DNA of 64,000 bases from Natrinema sp. CBA1119 (GTDB taxonomy: Archaea > Halobacteriota > Halobacteria > Halobacteriales > Natrialbaceae): contig NZ_PDBS01000008.1 in assembly GCF_002572525.1 (NCBI RefSeq), positions 1 to 64,000 of the forward strand, read 5' to 3'. This document shows, in pieces, positions 61,465 through 64,000 of this stretch. A program made the position numbers and the translations under genes. Position 1 is the stretch's first letter. Every line of letters starts with the position of its first letter. Under the pieces are notes generated by a model that did not search any database, was not told where the DNA came from, and worked only from the letters and a program-made list of their open reading frames with translations.

Positions 61465-62808
61465 TCAGCTGAAGGTAGTACAGCTGTTCAATGAGCTCCC
61501 GTTCAAACGGGTCATGGGGGGAATGTTGAACGAGGTTGGTGAGCCGACTTCGAATTCTTCCCCTCGATCCTTATCGTGAAGCTCTGTGTTGTCGACACCC
61601 TCCCCTTGCTGGAGATCCTCCAGTTCGAGAAGTTCGTAGTACTGCTGGACATCGATCTCGTTCAGAGTGAACGTGAAGTTGAGACCGAAGAGCGGCTGAG
61701 GACTCAGTCCCTGAACCCCCTGCTGTGCCAGCGTTACCATCACCGGATACTCTGGAGAGATAGAATCCTCGTTTTCAGTGATTATCTGGAGGGTCCTCCC
61801 GTCCAAACTGAGCCGACTGGCGACGGTACGTTCAGATGTGGATTCCGCCAGTAGCTCCGCGATCTCCTCTGTCCGCGGAAGAATTAGGACGCTGTGTGGA
61901 TTCCAGACTTTTACCCATCTCTGCGGTGATTCCTCACCGTCTGAGGGACCGTAGAACGGAACACTGAACTCGCGTTCCTCCTCTATCGCTGCCTTTGCTA
62001 TTCGCCGGAGATACGTGAAGAGGTCATGAACGCGTTCAGCTATGTCCAGCGAGTGCTCAAGGAGGTGGTCAACCGGGATTCCGGTCAAATAGGCCTTGCC
62101 CTCGTGCTTGCAAAGGAAGAGTGCGAAGTCGAGGTCAACCGCGACATCTACATCTTCTTCCCCATCTCTTGAGATTTGGAACTTGTTGTCTGTCTGGGGG
62201 ATTATCCGATTCCCGTGTTTGACTGCGTTATACGCGTTCTCGAACTCGAGATAGAAGTTCCCGATATCCTGTATCTGGCCGTCCAGTATTTCGGCTGACT
62301 GCTCAACGAGGTCTTCAATCGAGTCTGCCGATAACTCGTCGAGATCTATCTGTTCTAACTGCTCTTCGTCTGCGTCCTCTGTGATGAATCGGTAGCCAAA
62401 CAGCGATTCTAGGAGGTCTCGGTAATCGGCCTCGATATCATGGTCGCCCAAGTACTCCGCAACTTCTCCAGCGTTGAGTTTGGTGTAGAACGTCTTCACC
62501 TCGCTTGGGTAGGTGGATATGAGATACTTCACTAAGTCTTCTCGTCCCTTGATGTAGGCGAGATAGTAGATACTGAATGCTTCCACGTACTGCATCACAG
62601 ACTGGAAGATCTCGACCTTCGAGTGGACGAGGACCTCATCGTCTTTCCCGTCGGTATCTACCTCGACTCCCCGGTTGAGTTTCTGTTTGGAGTCCTGGAT
62701 ATGGTAATAGAGGATATCAGGATCGTGGGCTAGGTCGATGAATTCCTCGGGAGTTCGGTCGTCTGATTCTGACGAGAACTCTATACTCCCAAGAAAGTCC
62801 TCCGTCAT
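61465..62808 (-). CDS. Large helical protein with a KHG motif, unknown function
   Basis: The 447-residue acidic protein is mostly helical. Residues about 200-215 read YLEFENAYNAVKHGNRIIPQ, with the N-x3-KHG-x-R element seen in some HEPN-like and abortive-infection-type proteins (weak, by eye). The C-terminal half is beta-rich (FGLNFTFTLNEIDVQQYYEL). No signal or membrane helix is seen. With 60851-61432 it makes a two-gene unit facing the PIN pair; the location between mobile elements suggests a defence or addiction role, unproven. Confidence 0.6.
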   Translation of the reverse strand: MTEDFLGSIEFSSESDDRTPEEFIDLAHDPDILYYHIQDSKQKLNRGVEVDTDGKDDEVLVHSKVEIFQSVMQYVEAFSIYYLAYIKGREDLVKYLISTYPSEVKTFYTKLNAGEVAEYLGDHDIEADYRDLLESLFGYRFITEDADEEQLEQIDLDELSADSIEDLVEQSAEILDGQIQDIGNFYLEFENAYNAVKHGNRIIPQTDNKFQISRDGEEDVDVAVDLDFALFLCKHEGKAYLTGIPVDHLLEHSLDIAERVHDLFTYLRRIAKAAIEEEREFSVPFYGPSDGEESPQRWVKVWNPHSVLILPRTEEIAELLAESTSERTVASRLSLDGRTLQIITENEDSISPEYPVMVTLAQQGVQGLSPQPLFGLNFTFTLNEIDVQQYYELLELEDLQQGEGVDNTELHDKDRGEEFEVGSPTSFNIPPMTRLNGSSLNSCTTFS

Positions 62809-63005
62809 ATTTGACGAGACGAGGAGGGTTGTTTAAATAGTTCCGCAAGGATGGAGTGACGCGTTGTCGAGACCAGCTCGTTCGTGTGTTTCTGGTCGTC
62901 CCTTCCTTTCGAACATCCCTATTTCTGTAGACAAGCAAATTATTACCGTTTGGATTACACTAAATCCAAAGATAAATTTCATCGTGCCATAAAAACTAAG
63001 CTGAC

Positions 63006-63319
63006 CTATCGGTCCGGCCCACACCTGTGTTGCTGGATTCGTTCTGGCAATCCGACTTTCCCGCAGACTGGACATTCCTGTAACGGCGTCGGCGGCAGGT
63101 CGTTCCAGGCGTCCAGCGCGGCCTCTAACTGTGCTTCCACGATCGGCGAGTCGGTCGTGCGGCGGGCTTTGCGGAGGTGAATGCGAAGCCGTTCACGAAC
63201 GTCACCGAGTCACCGTACCCCTCGCTCGCGAGGACGGTTTCGGCTCCCTCGCCGGCCGCGATATCGGTCGTGTAGATGTACACATCGGTCGCCGTTCCCG
63301 CGCTGAGGTGTTGGGCAGC
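63006..63319 (-). pseudogene. Fragments of small haloarchaeal genes cut by IS630 copy 2
   Basis: One minus-strand frame next to the IS reads ATDVYIYTTDIAAGEGAETV and GYGDSVTFVNGF. A second, overlapping it, reads IVEAQLEAALDAWNDLPPTP, then a C2HC-type finger CPVCGKVGLPERIQQHRC. Neither has a start, since the IS630 copy begins at 63322. They are the 3' ends of one or two interrupted genes of unknown function. Confidence 0.5.
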
Positions 63320-63321
63320 TA

Positions 63322-64000
63322 TAGTAGTAGTTAGAAATAGTTGCTCGTTTTGGGAATGGAGAGTTGATCAAGAGCGGTATCGATCGCTGTTGTGACCTCA
63401 GTAAGCGAGTCGAAGAATCGGTTGCTAAGTGCTGATTGTAATTGTCTCCAGCACTCCTCAACGGGATTTAGTTCTGGCGAGTATGCCGGCAACGTGACGA
63501 AGGCGAGGTCGTCACGGGCCGCCAGGTCCGTGACGGCCGATGCCTGGAAATACGGTGCTCCATCGAGCACGACGAGTAAGTCATCTTCGAATTCTTTGCA
63601 TAACGCGAGAATGAAATGTTTCGCGTGATCGGCGGTGACGTACTCGGTGAACCGTGAGAAGAAGCACTCGCCGTCTTCGGTAATCGCGCCAAGCAGACAC
63701 GTCCAGTCGCGTTGGCCAGAAAGTTCGACGCTCGGCCGCGTGCCGCGCGGAAACCACGCGGCACGCGGCTCAACCTGGACGGATTTCTTGGTCTGATCGA
63801 TGCAGACTACTGTGGCGTCCATCTCCGCTCGCTTTTTTTTGAGTACGTCGCGGAATTCTTCTGTGTCTGATTCCTCGGCTTCGGCGGCTGTACGGCGCGG
63901 TTTGTGGTAGCTCAATCCAGCTTCTTTGAGTAACCGGCGGCAACTCGGATAGGAGTACTCGACGCCGTAGGTTTCTTCAAGAAACTCCTGGACGAGCGCC
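63322..64000 (-). mobile_element. IS630-family element, copy 2 (runs off the window)
   Basis: Starts with TAGTAGTAGTTAGAAATAG after a TA dinucleotide (63320-63321), like copy 1 at 11731. DNA and protein are nearly the same as copy 1. The other end lies beyond the window. Confidence 0.88.
63331..64000 (-). CDS. IS630 transposase, continuous frame, 5' end outside the window
   Basis: The readable part runs from the HTH region (LLKEAGLSYHKPRR) through the DDE core VCIDQTKKS, VVLDGAPYF and SPELNPVEECW to a stop at 63331. Unlike copy 1, it has eight A residues at the junction (T8 at 63833-63840), and reads VLKKKRAEMDATVV in one frame. It may be the active version. Confidence 0.9.
   Translation of the reverse strand, partial: ALVQEFLEETYGVEYSYPSCRRLLKEAGLSYHKPRRTAAEAEESDTEEFRDVLKKKRAEMDATVVCIDQTKKSVQVEPRAAWFPRGTRPSVELSGQRDWTCLLGAITEDGECFFSRFTEYVTADHAKHFILALCKEFEDDLLVVLDGAPYFQASAVTDLAARDDLAFVTLPAYSPELNPVEECWRQLQSALSNRFFDSLTEVTTAIDTALDQLSIPKTSNYF

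Noticed and set aside
1-64000. CRISPR array, tRNA or rRNA genes
   Set aside because: No regularly spaced direct repeats and no tRNA- or rRNA-like sequence were noticed while reading; a covariance-model scan would be needed to exclude small RNAs.

Overview
The window looks like a haloarchaeal replicon, probably from the Natrialbales. The proteins are strongly acidic. Several families are typical of haloarchaea: BAT/HTH_10 regulators, HalOD1 domains, amphi-Trp, DUF7344-, DUF7260- and DUF7692-like proteins. Many starts sit about 25-30 nt downstream of an archaeal TATA-like box, which indicates leaderless mRNAs, and the insertion sequences are of halobacterial type (ISH8-like IS4, ISH1-like IS5, IS630, IS6, TnpB remnants). 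No rRNA, tRNA or CRISPR array was seen. The mix of transposons, broken genes and catabolic genes suggests a plasmid or an accessory chromosomal region. All family names come from reading the sequence; no database search was run.

Layout. 1-9 kb: a membrane protein, a small DUF7692-like protein and a GAF-GAF histidine kinase, then a 3.08-kb transposon-like unit (3629-6707). That unit is bounded by 18-bp inverted repeats and a perfect 8-bp target duplication, and carries an IS5-type transposase plus four host-type genes. A second IS5 element (7793-8730) splits a peroxiredoxin gene. 9-15 kb: small regulators, a homopolymer-frameshifted HalOD1 gene, an IS630 copy with a frameshift in its transposase, and an ISH8-like element that cut off an IclR gene. 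15-28 kb: MFS transporter, four-domain rhodanese, Rieske protein, amidohydrolase, FAH-family hydrolase and a YeiH-type transporter, mixed with pseudogenes (2-hydroxyacid dehydrogenase, TnpB, IS5 and IS6 transposases, and an acyl-CoA synthetase carrying an 80-bp MITE, a frameshift and a stop at its catalytic lysine).

27.7-52 kb is an almost intact catabolic block: CapA-like protein, two enoyl-CoA hydratases, three luciferase-like oxidoreductases, a TctABC tricarboxylate transporter, two CaiB/BaiF CoA-transferases, a carboxymuconolactone-decarboxylase-like protein, SDRs, an MmgE/PrpD protein, a beta-decarboxylating dehydrogenase, and a tight operon of CitE-like lyase, MaoC, acyl-CoA dehydrogenase, MaoC and CoA-transferase. 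Together these could import a di- or tricarboxylate, activate it with CoA, oxidise or hydrate it, and split it to central metabolites. The substrate is not proven; an itaconate/mesaconate/methylsuccinate-type acid is a reasonable guess.

52-59 kb holds an IclR regulator, two 20-bp palindromes upstream of it that recur beside the truncated IclR gene at 14.6 kb, two metallo-beta-lactamase-fold hydrolases, a decayed ThDP enzyme and an SDR. 59-63 kb, between a dprA-like fragment and a second IS630 copy, holds four genes arranged as two convergent pairs: an unknown protein overlapping a PIN-like nuclease, and an alpha-helical protein with a KHG motif followed by a Cys/His-tailed protein. This pair of pairs, and the cargo-bearing IS5 unit, are the best candidates for something undescribed.
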